NCBI RefSeq assembly: GCF_907165205.1
Contig: NC_058196.1
Location: forward strand, 28,252,501-28,316,500
DNA length: 64,000 bases
Direction of reading: 5' to 3'
DNA from: Coccinella septempunctata
Taxonomy: Eukaryota; Arthropoda; Insecta; Coleoptera; Coccinellidae
Of this stretch, positions 1 to 12,881 are shown one piece after another (the stretch's first letter is position 1; the number at the start of each line of letters is the position of its first letter). Position numbers and translations under genes: made by a program. Under the pieces are notes generated by a model. The model was not told the origin of the DNA. It was given only the letters and a program-made list of their open reading frames with translations, and ran no database searches.

Positions 1-3000
1 GAGAAGAGCAGGAATAGTATAATTATTATACATTACGTTGGTCTTGAAGAGTGCTGAAATGTATCAATGAATACAACATTTACAGACTGCTTACAAGTAA
101 GCACGATTAGAACGTCCATCAGAAAAACAGCAGATACAATTGATAAATTATGAGAGGTGCAAATCGAGAGTACTAAGAGGGAAACCACTAATCGTTGGTT
201 TCGAGAAGCAAGAAGGCTGAAAACTAACATGTTCATCGAGCAAGATGAATGAATGTGAGAATATATCATGAGAGTACAAGTTACAATTGAGTGTGCTCAA
301 TTACCAGAGCAGGCTCTCCTGGGTGGAGCCATGAACGACAGAGTATCAACCTGTATCATAGTTTAACATTAATCTTTGAACCATAGTTGAGAGTTCACAT
401 CGTGTTCTGAAGGAAAACTACTAAATCCAGGGTCCACCCTGGAGAACATGAGGATTCATTCATCTGAAACTCGACAACAGTAATTAGTCATAAGTAATTG
501 AGCAGGCGGTTAAGTTGGCTGAGAAATGAAATGAACTGATTCAACTAGAAGAAATTAGCATGGGTAGACAGTATATCAGTATTCATTATCAATGAGAAAG
601 ACTTGAGAAGATTCAATTCTGGTGCTACATACCCATTTTCATGTGAGAAGTCTAGAGAGGTCTGAAAATCTTTGTAAATTATAAAATACAACGAAATTAT
701 TATTCCTGAGAAGCCATTTGATCGATTTGTCTCGGGTCAACGTTTCAGTTGAGCGGTACTAGCAAGGATAATAAATCTGTTTGAATATTCTGAAATATCT
801 TGCACGTGGACTCATTTCATCAGAATAAAATGAACATGAAAATGGTGAAATTAATAATTTTGAGAAGACTTTGCTATGGGTGCGTACATTACCTTGTGAG
901 ATGAACAAACTAGCACCAGAATTGACTGAGAAGACTTGGAATAATATTAATTTGATGAGATAAACTATGAAAGAGGTGTTACAAATCTAAATGTGAACAA
1001 TGAGAAGTGAATTCCACAGAGTTAACAAAGAGAATGATAAGAAAATGTGTAGTTTTTCGCTTCTGAAAAACACTGAGAGTGGGGCTGCTGCTTCGGTCAA
1101 CTAGAGCACCGCAGAATCGAGGTACTATACGTGGCCACCGGAGTTGGTCAGGAGCGTCGACTAGGAAAAGATCGAAGGAGCCATAATTATAGACTCACAT
1201 ATACCAACAATCAGGAATTCAGGGAGAAATTTTGGATAACACCAGTTGTTGGAGTGAGCTACAGTAAAGTTTAAAATTATACACAATGCGTTATTGTAGT
1301 GGTGTTAAAACAGAGCATCTCTGTATAAAATATTAGCAGACCTAGGAATATTTCTTATCAAACCCGTTTCGGATGACCCTGAAACAGTCCAATAAGACAG
1401 GAGAACATAGAGCGATTCCCAATATCCAAACCGAACCAGCACATTGGAACTTTCAATCTGCGTCTTTGTGTTCTTCTCCATTCTAATACGACTTCAAACG
1501 GGAAACTGGATATTGCGGACTTTCAGATTACGTAAAAATAAAAGCGGGGACTCGATAATAATCCTCCTTCAATGTCACAATCTCCTGATTAAAGAAAAAT
1601 ACTTCGGAAAACCTAGATTTCGAAAGGAGAAAAAAGATATTAATCCTGAAATGTCGACAAACATAATCCGCTGAGGGATGCTCATTTCTTCATGAAACGA
1701 TGGCCTCCACTTCAAAGTGGAGGGCTCAGAATAATCTCCGAACTGTAAATATCTGTCAGTCTCGGTAAAATGAATTTTATGCGATGTTTTGACTACGGCT
1801 AGTTCTGTCGATGAAAGAGTTTCATGAGAGGGAAAACCTCGCAGAAATGACGCGAAGGTTTTTGAAAAATTACGTCGATACTCTTCGTCTCATGGTAATT
1901 TCATGACACATTGAAAACACCTTGTATATTTTTCTTAGGAAATAATGAACTCTTATCGATAAATCGTAAAAACGTCGATGTCTCAGAACCATAGTAAAAT
2001 ATCCAATATTGAGCTCCTCGATAAACGAGATACTACTTTCCGGAGATAAAATTTTTACTTCTGCAACACCGCATCTAGATACCCTCCGAATATTGGTTAT
2101 ATGTACGTTTTGCAACGATGTATAACTTGAAAGTTACAGATCTTTATTATATGGTAATTGTCTGGTGATATTTTATCGTCTTCTGAGAAATGCCAGAGGA
2201 GGTAAGGTTTCAGCAGTCGATAATATATGGTGAACACTGAAGGCGATTGAAAATTTTGCAGGATTTTATGGCTGCTCTGGAACAGTTCGCAATCGACTCC
2301 TTAGATTTTATGTGGATCCAGTTTACGATGGAGCATCTAGGTTTGGAAGGCGATCGGATATACGATGCACTTCCTAAGGTTTGAAGTTAGTTATGTTCTT
2401 TATCAAGATTTTCAACGAATTCCCTCGACTGTAATTCAGTCTAAAATTCTCCTAGACAACAGATTGGATTTTGCATACGTGTTTTTCATTACTATGTCCT
2501 TTTTGGTGTCCCCGTAGGTATCAGCTGGCATGACTATCCTCAGATTCAGCAGAAGCTCCACCAATCAATTACCACTGCCACTTTGCTGTGCTTATTAGTG
2601 CTTTTATATTGAACATCAAACATGAGAACGGTAGTCCAGTACTGGCCTGTATTGAGCCAGTAATTGTAATAAATTTTCCAATGTTCTCCAAGCGGACTTT
2701 GCAATATTGGTTACAATTAACAATTTCCAATATCGTCGAATATATGTTGGGCTTCGCAGTCCACCCTGTTTATTAGAATATTGATGAAACTATTTTCGAT
2801 CGAAATGCGTGAATTTCTAATTCCGCATTTCATTTTGTTCGATCGGATAACTTTTTTATCGAATGTCTGATTTCACGTAGGTACCTACATACATACTTGT
2901 TTATACACGTTAATCGAATACGGAATAGGGTTCAATTTCAAAGTTCGAATTTCTGTTCTCATTTCACAGAAAACTCAATTCCAACTCGGAAATGGATATT

Positions 3001-3169
3001 TGAAAATGCAAGACTGTTCTTTACCCATCGGCAGTTCCATTAAAATAGTCTACGAGTACGTATATATCCACCGTTACTTTACGTAGAAACTATTCCCTTC
3101 TGATATGGAGAATAATTTGAGAGGTGAAGATAAATTCATGGCTTCAATTTTACATGGAGGTGTTTTGCA
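1..3169. other. No gene seen; AT-rich non-coding DNA
   Basis: Every open frame here is short and none resembles a protein I recognise. The first kilobase repeats short purine motifs such as TGAGAAGAC in a dispersed, non-tandem way. A slightly GC-richer patch lies near 1080-1200. I infer intronic or upstream sequence of the Dpr gene whose last exons lie near 24.2 kb. Confidence 0.5.
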
Positions 3170-4016
3170 TACGAGGATAAATTGAAAAATTCTTAGCCTA
3201 CTATAGAAACAAACAAAATTTCAATATCAAAATATTTTATTACTCAACATATTCTCTTCTTAATTGGTTACATTTATTACAGTGAACCTGCAACGTCTCT
3301 AGACCTTCAAAAAATTCATCTTGCTCTGCAAACTATACCTCCACAGCTCTTGAAGCAAGAACTTTTCTTTTCTTTTCTTAGGTCTTGGAGAACCAGAGTG
3401 TCGCCATTCCATCGATTGTTGCTTTGTTTCTGGATCGTAGAAATGTACCCAAGTCTCATCCATAGGAACATTTGGGGATTCATTTTGCAGCAATTTTTCT
3501 CATATCCAAATTGACGTGAACTATATGATGAACGCGTTCATATGAAATATTCAGTGCTTCAGATATTCGTTTTATCCCAATTCGACGGTCTGATAAAATC
3601 ATGTCATGAACTGCATGGATATTTTCGGGGACTGACACAGAAACTGGCCTTCCCGATCAGTCATCATCTTCAATGGAAAATTTACCTCTTTTGAAGCTTG
3701 CAGTCCAATTTTTCACGGTCGTATACGAAGGACATTGATCACCAAGGGTATTAAGCATAACTTCGTAAATCGGCTCACCTCTTAACCCTTTTAAATACAG
3801 GTACTTGATGATGGCTCGATACTCCAATTTTTCGATTTTCACAATTTCGGTGGACACCTTCTTTCTTTTAATTCATTTCGTAACTCTGGTTAACTTTTTT
3901 GACCTCAAACTTCACACTGACACTTCTAATGAGTTATTGTTCGTTGCTATGGTAACGCAATATTTTGTTATGCATGGAACTGGTCTAGACTAACTAGATA
4001 TCAATACATCCTGGTA
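3170..4016 (-). mobile_element. mariner copy A, internally deleted
   Basis: The ends are mariner-type inverted repeats: TACGAGGATAAATTG at the left, and at the right the complement of a TACGAGGATGTATTG-like end with one change. On the minus strand a transposase start (MSTEIVKIEKLEYRAIIKYL) lies at 3857 and runs to a stop at 3657, followed by remnants of the DNA-binding region. A block with the MDETWVHFYDPETKQQS motif (first catalytic Asp) lies near 3440. The middle and most of the C-terminal catalytic part are missing. At about 847 bp it is much shorter than copy D (1254 bp), so it is a dead internal-deletion derivative. Confidence 0.88.
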
Positions 4017-5699
4017 CATTCTGGTACGAAAAGTTTAAAAAACTATTTTCCACCCCTTGCAGAGGGTGTATGACAAATTCCTCAAGTATACATTTACAGC
4101 TACGTAATTTGATTGAGAAATTGATCTGTTCGACAGTTTTTCTTGAGAATAGTAAGCACTGAAGATTTCGTGTCATCTGATTCCGTATATTAGAATACAT
4201 TTTCAACGAATTCCATGTGAAATCGTGTATGATAAACCAGATGATCAGAAATTCATTGTTTTTCGAAAATGACTTTCAGAAAGTACAACTTTCAACAGAA
4301 GGATTTCGTATTGGAAATAATAGAATAAAAATTCATATTTTGGATATGGAACAAGTTTGGTATAAATGGAAAAGTAAATTATACAACATTTGTTATCAAT
4401 GACCTGTTATAAATCAGCTAAAATTAATTATCCACATAGTTAACCCTAATAAATTAGAAATAAACTCGCATTCATTTTAAGGATTATCCGTATTAAGTGC
4501 GGAAACTCCACGATAATCCATGGAAAACATACAATCACTAAAAGTGTGAATATTAAACACAAAGGTGAGACGGCAGAGCAGAAATGTGATAGTTTGGCTT
4601 CCCCCACTTGCAATAAACGTTGAAATTACTGAACACTGATTTAATTTCCACCCTAAATGGGCAATAACGAGGTATTAAATTGCATATTATAGGGTCTGGA
4701 GGACTGTTTTCTGTCCCAGGTTCAGTAGAAATGTGTTGAGAGTGGTAACATCCGAACTGCGTTCCAGAGGAATCTGTGGAAGAATAACTTGACCGAAAAC
4801 TGTAATGAATTAAAGATACAGAGATTATACAGATTTTCCCAGCTTAGACCACCAAATTTACACAACTAGTAGTTCGATTAGTTTTCATGACACTTGTGTT
4901 TTGATTTAGATTTTAATTATTTGTCTAATTCAGACCAATTTTATTGGTAACTTTCAGAATTAACTTTTTCAAGGTCAGTCGTTTCCTGTCACAACTGAAG
5001 AATTTATTATTATTTTCAATCAAAAGCCGAACGTATCACTTAAACGAGATCATATGGTTTATACCACGAGATAAAGTGAATAGAGTGGAATAATTACCAT
5101 CAAACTGGGCTTATTGGAAGAATATCGAGACCTGCCCTAAGATTCATGAAAAATTTCATCATCAATCGTGCTCCCAAGAAGGTTCATACCCAAATAAAGA
5201 AACCTCGAACAAATGATATAAAATGCGCATAAATAGAAAAGCTCATTTTTCAAAGAGCCACGCTCAAAATATCCGAACAACTTTCGGCGTTATGAAAAAT
5301 TCATAAACTCGTCATGGACATATTGAGGTCATAGATATCGTTCGAAAGATAACTGGAACTTCCACAAAACAGCAATTTTTCACGCCGCCACCTTGTTGAA
5401 AGAACTCTTTGCTTTCCTATTCCAACAGTTCCAACAAAACACACAACGTATATAAATGTTGGAACATCTTCGTGTGCCCGGAAAGTCATGAAGAACCCAG
5501 TTTTATTCGAAACGGTCTGTCAAACGTGTCCAATAAAGTTTACTGAAATAAAACTGGAAGGTTTCCCATAACTTCAAGTCTACCCGTTTGAATCTCTGCT
5601 GCATGACGTTCATGCATAAAACAGCTCACATCGCTTCGTACGTGAGATATTCAGTATTTTCAATAGATTTTCCATATTGATCGTTTATGATTCACAAAA
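4017..5699. other. No gene seen; AT-rich non-coding DNA
   Basis: Only short open frames without recognisable motifs. No clear repeat structure was seen between mariner copy A and the foldback element that starts near 5700. Confidence 0.4.
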
Positions 5700-7855
5700 A
5701 TTGTCTTTGACTGGTACAAATATTTAATAGTAGATTCTTCAGCTCAGAAGAAAAACTTTTTTCCTTTGGAATTTTTTCCGAATCGGCTCAGTTTAAAAGA
5801 TACAGGTCCTTGAAAAACCATAAAAAAATTATTTTCAATGCTATCTCATAAACAGTTTTATCGAATGAAATGAATTTCGGATTATAGTTTTTCATTTGTT
5901 TGATTAATCTTTTTCGAAAACAAGATGTCACCCACGTCTCAGTTTTTCTCATTATGACCATTACGTAGACTTAAAATACCAAAAATCCAAAGAACCCAAC
6001 TCTTGGAACTGAGTTTGACGCTATCTGATGAATTATTGAAAGTTTTGTAAAATAAGAGTATTCTTCATATTTTCTTGTATAATGCGCCTTTTTCGAGTAA
6101 TTTGATGTTCAAAAATAAAAAGGTATCTGTGAAATGGAAAAATTGAGTACTTTGGATGAATACAACTCTGTTCAAAAGATCCATAGATGTGTAGTGTCAC
6201 AGATTCTGAAGAGAATTTTGTTTCTCCAGAGATGGCTCAACTCATTATGAAAACTCAAAAAGGCTATCCCCGGGTTTCATAAAGCTTGATCAGGGCATCA
6301 ACTCTTGATTGACGAATAGACGTCACTTTGTTTTCAATCGATAATTCAGTCATGTTCATTCTGAATATTATTCTTGCATTGAATTATGATGTTCATATAC
6401 GTCCAATCAATTATTCTCAATTGCTACTTCCACAATATATTTACAAATGAAAAGGTTTCAGTGATTTCGTTTTAGAAATCGAGTGACTGTCAAATCATTG
6501 ATCAGGCAATCAAAGTTTTATGAAACCCGCTGTATATCTTTTTATCAGGGCCGAATCGGAAAAAAATGGTATAGGATATACGAGGATGTATTAAGATTTA
6601 GTTCCATGCATAAAAAAAATATTGCGTTATCATAGCAACGAACAATAACTCATTAGAAGTGTCATTGTGAAGCTTGAGGTCAAAAAAGTAAACTAGAGTT
6701 ACGCAATAAATTAAAAGAAAGAAGATGTCCACCGAAATTGTGAAAATAGAAAAATTGGAGTATCGAGCCATCATCAAGTGCCTGTATTTAAAAGGGTCAC
6801 GAGGTAAGCAGATTTACGAAGATATGCTTTATACCCTTGGTGATCAATGTCCTTCGTATGCGACCGTGAAAAATTGGACTGCAAGCTTCAAAAGAGGTAA
6901 ATTTTCCATTGAAGATGATGACCGATCGGGGAGGCCAGTTTCTGTGTCAGTCCAGAAAATATCGATGCAGTTCATGACATGATTTTATCAGACCGTCGAA
7001 TTGGGCGAAAGCGGATATCTGAAGCACTGAATATTCCATACTGCAAAATAAATTCCCAAATGTTTGAATGTTGACCAAAGGCGTGCAATGGTAGAAGCAT
7101 CGCGTTCGATCTGTGCTATAGATTTGAAAACGATGTAGACTTCTTAAACGGAATTGTTACTGTGGATGGGAATTCGGTACATTCCTACTATCCAGAACCA
7201 AAGCAACAATCGATGGAATAACGACACTCTGAATCTCCAAGACCTGAGAAGTTTCGTATCCAAAAATCTGCTGGAAAAGTTCTTGCTTCAGTGTTTTGGG
7301 ATTGCCATGGAGTTATCATGATTGATTTTTTGGATAAGGGTAGAACGATAACCAGAGATTACTATTCAACATACGAGAAAAAATTGAAGAGAAAAGACGC
7401 GGAAAGCTATCCAAAGGTGTTCTGTTCTTGCAGGACAACGTCCCTGCACACAAATCTCAAGTTGCCATGCAAAAAAATCGTAATTTAGGGTTTGAATTAC
7501 TAGAATACTCCCCTTATTCACCAGATTCGGCTCCATCATCTCTTTCTTCAACTGAAAAAAAGTTTAAAGGGTCGTAAATTTTCTTCCAACGGGGAGGTAA
7601 TAAAAGCTTCGGAGATCCGATTTGCAGAGCAAGAAGAAACATTTTTTTTGAAAGGTCTAGAGACGTTGCAGGTTCTTTGTAATAAATGTATCCAATTAAG
7701 AGGAGAATATGTTGGGTAATAAAATATTTTGGCACTGAAATTTTTTTGGTTCTATAGTAGGCTAAGACTTTTTCAAAATATCCTTCGTTAGTGTTTCTTT
7801 TGACCTCAAGAATCTATTTTTAAAATATTTGTACTAGTCAAAGACTCACCCTGTA
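5700..7855. mobile_element. Foldback MITE copy 1, split by mariner copy B
   Basis: The left end near 5701 (TTTGACTGGTACAAATATTT) and the right end near 7830-7855 (GTACTAGTCAAAGACTCACC) are inverted copies of each other. They match the ends of the better-preserved relative at 38015-38690. Sequence internal to the ends, such as the ACTTTTTTCC... TTTTTCCGAATCGG... block at 5755-5800, recurs inverted at 6540-6570. The mariner at 6579-7789 sits just inside the right arm, so the mariner arrived later. No coding capacity was seen in the MITE itself. Confidence 0.7.
6579..7789 (+). mobile_element. mariner copy B, degenerate transposase
   Basis: Starts with TACGAGGATGTATTA and ends with a diverged inverted end (AAATATCCTTCGTTA). 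The transposase begins at 6725 (MSTEIVKIEKLEYRAIIKCL) and is readable through the helix-turn-helix region to about 6950, where a frameshift follows. Later blocks show SAGKVLASVFWDCHGVIMIDFL near 7270-7330 and the second-Asp region near 7420, broken by further frameshifts and stops. The region after PYSPD is scrambled. It is a pseudogene inserted into the foldback MITE. Confidence 0.88.
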
Positions 7856-8751
7856 GAGACAGTTTTGATGATTATGTTCTTCGAAGACATCTGAACTACA
7901 TTTAATCAAACAGTCTGTAGTCCCACTATCTACAGCGTTGTCCAATGCTATTTCTGTATTGGAGGATACATTCTTTCAACATAAAAAAATAAGAAAAAAA
8001 TGAATTGACATGACAAAAATCTACCAACCAAATAGGGTAGTGATATGAATATGATATGATAAACTGGTTTCGCTCCTATTTAAGCTCATCAGTATCGCAT
8101 AACCCAACCAACGATGGCCCCTCTTTTTGTAAGAAGTCAGAAATCGCATCGAATTCACTAGTTACACTAACGATTTCTCTTTTAAAAGCCGCAAAATAAA
8201 TTTGTTTTTCTCCCTCTCACACCGACTGTCGGAAAATGGCCTGAACCCAAAAGTTCGTTCTATCTTCGCTCATTTAGCCACCGTGTCATTTTCATATCGG
8301 AGTAAAAATTCCAATACTCGATTACCATAATTGGATCGGGGTCTTTTCCATCATAATTTCGGCGCTAAAATTGAATTTTTCTGCTGAAAAATTCCAATGG
8401 ACGTCGAATTTTCCGTTTCACTTCATGGAGAGGTGTTTCGATATTCGGATACAAAATCCGCGACCCGAGAGTAATCCGCGATTTGGGGCGGCCAACAAAT
8501 TGAATATTTTCGATTTTGCAATCAGCTGCTCGACAACCATGACAACGATCGAAATGTCACATATGCATTTCCTGTCGGTCGTATAGATTCAAAGGGTGTT
8601 CTGGTTTTATTACTATTCGTATATATGTATTTTTCCAGCGTCGTATTTGTAACAGATGAAAAATGGGCTTTTGTACAGTTTTTTGCTCGCTTTTGTACTC
8701 GATTATGGTTATTTTGAATGACTGAAACGTCATTCTCTATTCAACATGACA
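7856..8751. other. Non-coding; possible conserved island
   Basis: No gene. The part from about 8140 to 8590 is less AT-biased than its surroundings and lacks repeat signatures, so it could be a conserved regulatory stretch. That is inference from composition only. Confidence 0.25.
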
Positions 8752-8840
8752 TGTGTTCAAAAATCTCGTTGCCACGTAGGCCATGGAATTTTTATGGTTG
8801 ATATTTCTGGACTGACGGTTCAACATTGTGTTTCCAAAAT
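8752..8840 (+). repeat. Solo end related to the 45-bp TIR element
   Basis: The stretch with TTCAAAAATCTCGTTGCCACGTAGGCCATGGAATTTT followed by a GATATTTC segment is a diverged match to the left end of the element at 12882-14141. A third relative lies near 47640. No matching right end was found nearby, so this is a solo relic. Evidence is by-eye similarity across about 80 bp. Confidence 0.5.
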
Positions 8841-8979
8841 GAAAATATGTGAGCACTAAAAAATATACATCAAATCACAACTCACTATACACATCACATC
8901 ATCAGAACAACAGAAAAAAACTTTTTCAATTGAGAATGAGATGATCATTGAACTTTGATATCATTTTATTTATTTTTTA

Positions 8980-9922
8980 TTATACTTGTTCTTGAAACAA
9001 ATACACTAATTGGTAGTGCCGTTCCTAGGGTATAGGCTGCCTGCGCCAGATTAAGATTTTGCCGTTCCTATGCCTACATAACAATTAAAGACAAGACACA
9101 GAAAAGTAAAAACTGAAAAGTGATTTATTTCCCAAAATACTGATCCTAGAAAAAATTTCATTTCATTTGTCGGTGAAGTTATACAATAGGTTGCCGCCCT
9201 CCTTTGCGACGCTGCCTGTTGAGTTGTTCAAGAGGAGGATGAAGTCTTTTCTTTTGGAGAGAGCATTTTATAGTGTCCATGAATTCTTGCAATTCGACTT
9301 TCGATTGGTTTCTTCCTAACTACAGTTTTTTTGTATTTTTGTGTATGTATTTTGTATTATACCTACATTGTGTACAAATTGTGTTGTTTTATATTGTTCC
9401 TTTTGACATGTGCAAGAAATATGTATTTTTCCCTAGCACTTGCGGCTTTCACACTCCTCTCCAGAGGAAAATTCATTTATCCCAGATATCTCAGATATCA
9501 AAAGGATTAAGCTCTGTTGGAGCCCTTTCCAGGTTTTCGGGCTCGTGGTGGTGGTCGGGTCCGGGTCGCTCCTCGCCTCCCTGCTGTAGGTTGGATTCCT
9601 GCTCCACCCGCACTTCCTGTCGTACAGTTCTCGCCGTTCCGAGCAGTACCGCCTTCTGCATGACTTTATAAATATTTTCGTCCAACTGAAGTTTTCTCAA
9701 GTTCTCTAGTAGTTTCTTCGGTATCAGGCCTGTAGTATTATTATTATTATTATTAGTATCGAACAGCTTGCTGATGAGTGTGGTCGTAAAAAGGTGGAAA
9801 TTGTTATCGGAGAGAAGGAAAGAAAACTCTGGAAATAATTTCCAACAGCTCACGACCTGTTCAACATTACGTCTGGAACGAGCAAATAAAAATCCCTGAA
9901 ATATTCCCAAGGCAGGCCACAA
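8980..9922 (-). mobile_element. Possible non-LTR retrotransposon 3' relic
   Basis: A 143-codon open frame on the minus strand (9922-9491) contains LIPKKLLENLRKLQLDE followed by YKVMQKAVLLGTARTVR. That style of sequence is common at the C-terminus of insect non-LTR retrotransposon proteins. It carries an (AAT)n-derived Asn run encoded by a trinucleotide repeat near 9738-9760. The downstream DNA (9480 to 9290) is T/G-rich on the plus strand and looks like an untranslated tail. The family assignment is a guess; it could be an unrelated host ORF. Confidence 0.3.
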
Positions 9923-11840
9923 ACTGCTGGATTCTTTTTTTGCCTAACCAGATGAAGAGTTCGATGTTCTACGGGCCTTTTTACGCGTGAAATTTGCCAT
10001 AAAGACGATAAGTTCCCCCTGTTCGAAGTAGAACAGGTGGCGATCCCATCCGGAATATTTTCCTAACTGGCGAATTTATATCTGTTTTAGTGCCTATTCT
10101 TGTCTTGGAATTACAGCCCACAATAAAATTTCTATCTGGATATTGGCAAGGGGTTGGATAAAAAACATTTTTTGTTGTTGAGAACATTATAGTTCCATAT
10201 TGTGAGTGTCTACAAATCGATCTATTGAAGAAAACGGACGAATGTTTTTTCAGACTAAGACTGGCATATTCCCAATCCTAATATCTCAGGATTATGAACT
10301 GTCAATCTCAGAGAGGACAAACCCCAAAGTATTCCTATTCTGATGTTGACCCGATTGTTCATGGGAGTTCAGAATCGTAATGGGGTTTCGAGTCTGCAAA
10401 TGAAAAATTTCCTTCTCACTTCACAAAAACTCATTTCACCCAAACAAGGGAATGGTTAGCAGAAAAACTTTTTTAATCTGCAACTCATCGTAACTCTAGG
10501 GTGGAGGTTCTATATATGCACATCTGTAGGTGATATTCACTTTTATATTGTTCGTGTTCACGTTAGACTGAAACGAAATAGAAAGAAGTTCTGCGAAGGG
10601 CGCACAAATACATCGCATGGGGTAATTATTCGTATTCAGTTCGAAATTCAGAAGATATCACTTCAGAAACGGACCTTGGAAAGGGTCGGTCCCAAGTACA
10701 ATTCGAAATCTGGCACTACTATAATTTATTACATAGTTCAAATTAACAGACGTGTACCAGAGTAGAATACCCATTTTTATTTTTCATTTTTAAGTGCCTA
10801 AAATAATTTTTTTTTGGGAAACGGTTGAAATGGTTATTTCAAAACGTGACGTTTCAAAGATATTTCATAAAAAATACATCATTTCGGTCAAAAGGAGTGT
10901 TCCCTATTGAAATTGAAATATTTGACAGTGGTAGGACACTTTTTAGGTGGTTAATTTCCGTTCATCTAAACATAGCAATTGTCAGCCAATTATCCAGCCA
11001 TGTTAACGCGCAACTGCTGGATCCAAATAGTTGAATTTTTTTTAATTATACCGAGAGCCGAACGGAATCACGTCTCGATTTAATTGAATTCCTAATTCCC
11101 ATTCCACCCGGAGCGGGAAAAAAAACGACGTCTGGGGCCCTGTCGGTAATTCATCAAAGGAGAAATTCATTTTCGTCCGAAATGACTTATGGCAGTTCAT
11201 TCCGAAAGAATTTTTCCATTTTGTTTGAGTTTGTAATTACAGCCATCCAAGAGGCCGGGCTTATTGTTCCTGCAAAATGATTCAATTAGCCGAATTTGTG
11301 GTAACATTTCGGAATCTTACAATCTTCGGCGAACGAAAGTGGCTTGAAGGATACTGTCAGAGCCGCTTTGTAAGGAAAGAGTCGGATGAGGTGATAAGAT
11401 TAAATATGACTCATAAACGGCATTTATTTTCTGCACAGAAAAAGATGAGCATAGTGAATCGGTCCCCAGGTTACAGCTGGATCATAATGTGAGGTTATGT
11501 TGCTTCTAATAAGATACGTCGATCATGCAAGTTTCAGATCTATATTTTCTCCCGAATAAATAGAAACCTAGACCTGAAAACATCCCATAATCTTTCCGAA
11601 TTGTCATCAAATCTCAGTATAACACGAAAATGAGAAATCTTCTTTATTGTAAATAAGAATGGGGCCCTGTTTTGCATTGTCACCGAATCCAGCAAAATTT
11701 GCTGAACGTATTTCATTCATTGTTTTTTAGAACTTTAGTTTTACTTCATAAAGGGTTCTTATGGAGGAAAAAATAGAAATAGTTGCCTAGGAAAATCGGG
11801 AAAACTCAACGAAATTCAAATTTCGAGTTTCATTCATCCA
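9923..11840. other. No gene seen; non-coding
   Basis: Open frames are short and unrecognised. A less AT-rich patch lies at about 11040-11350 (Dpr intron or upstream DNA) and could be a conserved non-coding element. Confidence 0.3.
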
Positions 11841-11844
11841 TTGC

Positions 11845-12710
11845 TGTATCCTGTTACCTGGCATAAATCTACAAAAAGACAAAAAAAAGAAACGCTGCGA
11901 ACAGACTTATAATTTCTTAGGGTTAATTGCGACTGTGTACCCTCCTGTGGCTGAAGAGACCCAACCGTGACCTACAGATCCTTCCACACTCCGGGCATGG
12001 ATAGTCACCAACCAGATCTGGCCGCCGCTGTATCCTTCTCGAGTCTCCATTATAACTATGGACCAAAGACTTCCACTGTGATCTGTTTAACGCTAGTTGT
12101 TCCCAGTTATGATTGGCATTAACTGATTTTAGGGATTGATGCAGTATATCCTTAAACCGCTTATACTGGCCTCCTGGTTTCCGGGCTCCCTCTGTGAATT
12201 CGCCATAAAGAACTATTCTGGGAGTCTTGTGTCTAGCATTCTCAGAATGTGGCCGCTCCATCTGACCCCTCGTTACTTGAGTCTCAATTGTTGTACAACT
12301 CGCGCGCTGCAAGACTTCTGCATTTGAAACTTTGTGGAACCATCTGATGTGCATTATTTGTCTTAGATGACGTTGTTGCGTTTGTTCAAGCTGTTTAATA
12401 TGTCGCCTGTAGGGCGTCCAGCTTTCGCTTCCGTAAAGAAGCGTTGGGAGGACCACTGCTTTGTAAACAGCTGTCTTGATCTTCAGATTGAGGTCGTGAT
12501 TTTGAAACACTCTGTTTAGCTTCCAGAATGCCCGTGTCTAGGTTATCCCTATAGTATTTATGAAGCTTCCCATGTAATTGAACTGCTCGACCTTCTATAG
12601 TTTCATTCTCCAAGCTGATATCTATGAATTTCGAACTTAAGTGTATGTTGGGTAGTCTCCCCTTCACGGACAAGTGATTGACAGTTGCTGACAATATTGA
12701 TTGATCGTCC
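11845..12710 (-). mobile_element. RTE-like LINE, 5'-truncated copy 1
   Basis: The minus strand encodes the C-terminal part of a non-LTR reverse transcriptase. An upstream piece in another frame (12694 downward) is followed by the block AVVLPTLLYGSESWTPYRRH at about 12450 and a long C-terminal region ending in a zinc-finger-like motif (CPECGRICRSRLGLFSHRRVH) just before the stop at 11923. Frameshifts separate the blocks. The 3' end lies near 11845, and a second copy with the same 3' end is at 22139-22916. The RT catalytic YxDD region is absent, as expected for a 5'-truncated copy. Confidence 0.82.
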
Positions 12711-12881
12711 TTTGCCTCTCAAAAGCGTCCAAGAATCCCAGAAGCAAATAAAATGAGAATAATATTGATTGGGCAAAGCAAAAGTGAAGAACATTACAGC
12801 AATATGGTAGACGCTCGGCAGGAATTAACAGGTTTACCAGCGTAAAAAATTAAAATCTCCTTATAGGCTAACTACTATATA

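Noticed and set aside
9273..9671. 132-codon plus-strand frame
   Set aside because: Overlaps a better minus-strand frame; composition is low-complexity and no domain is visible.
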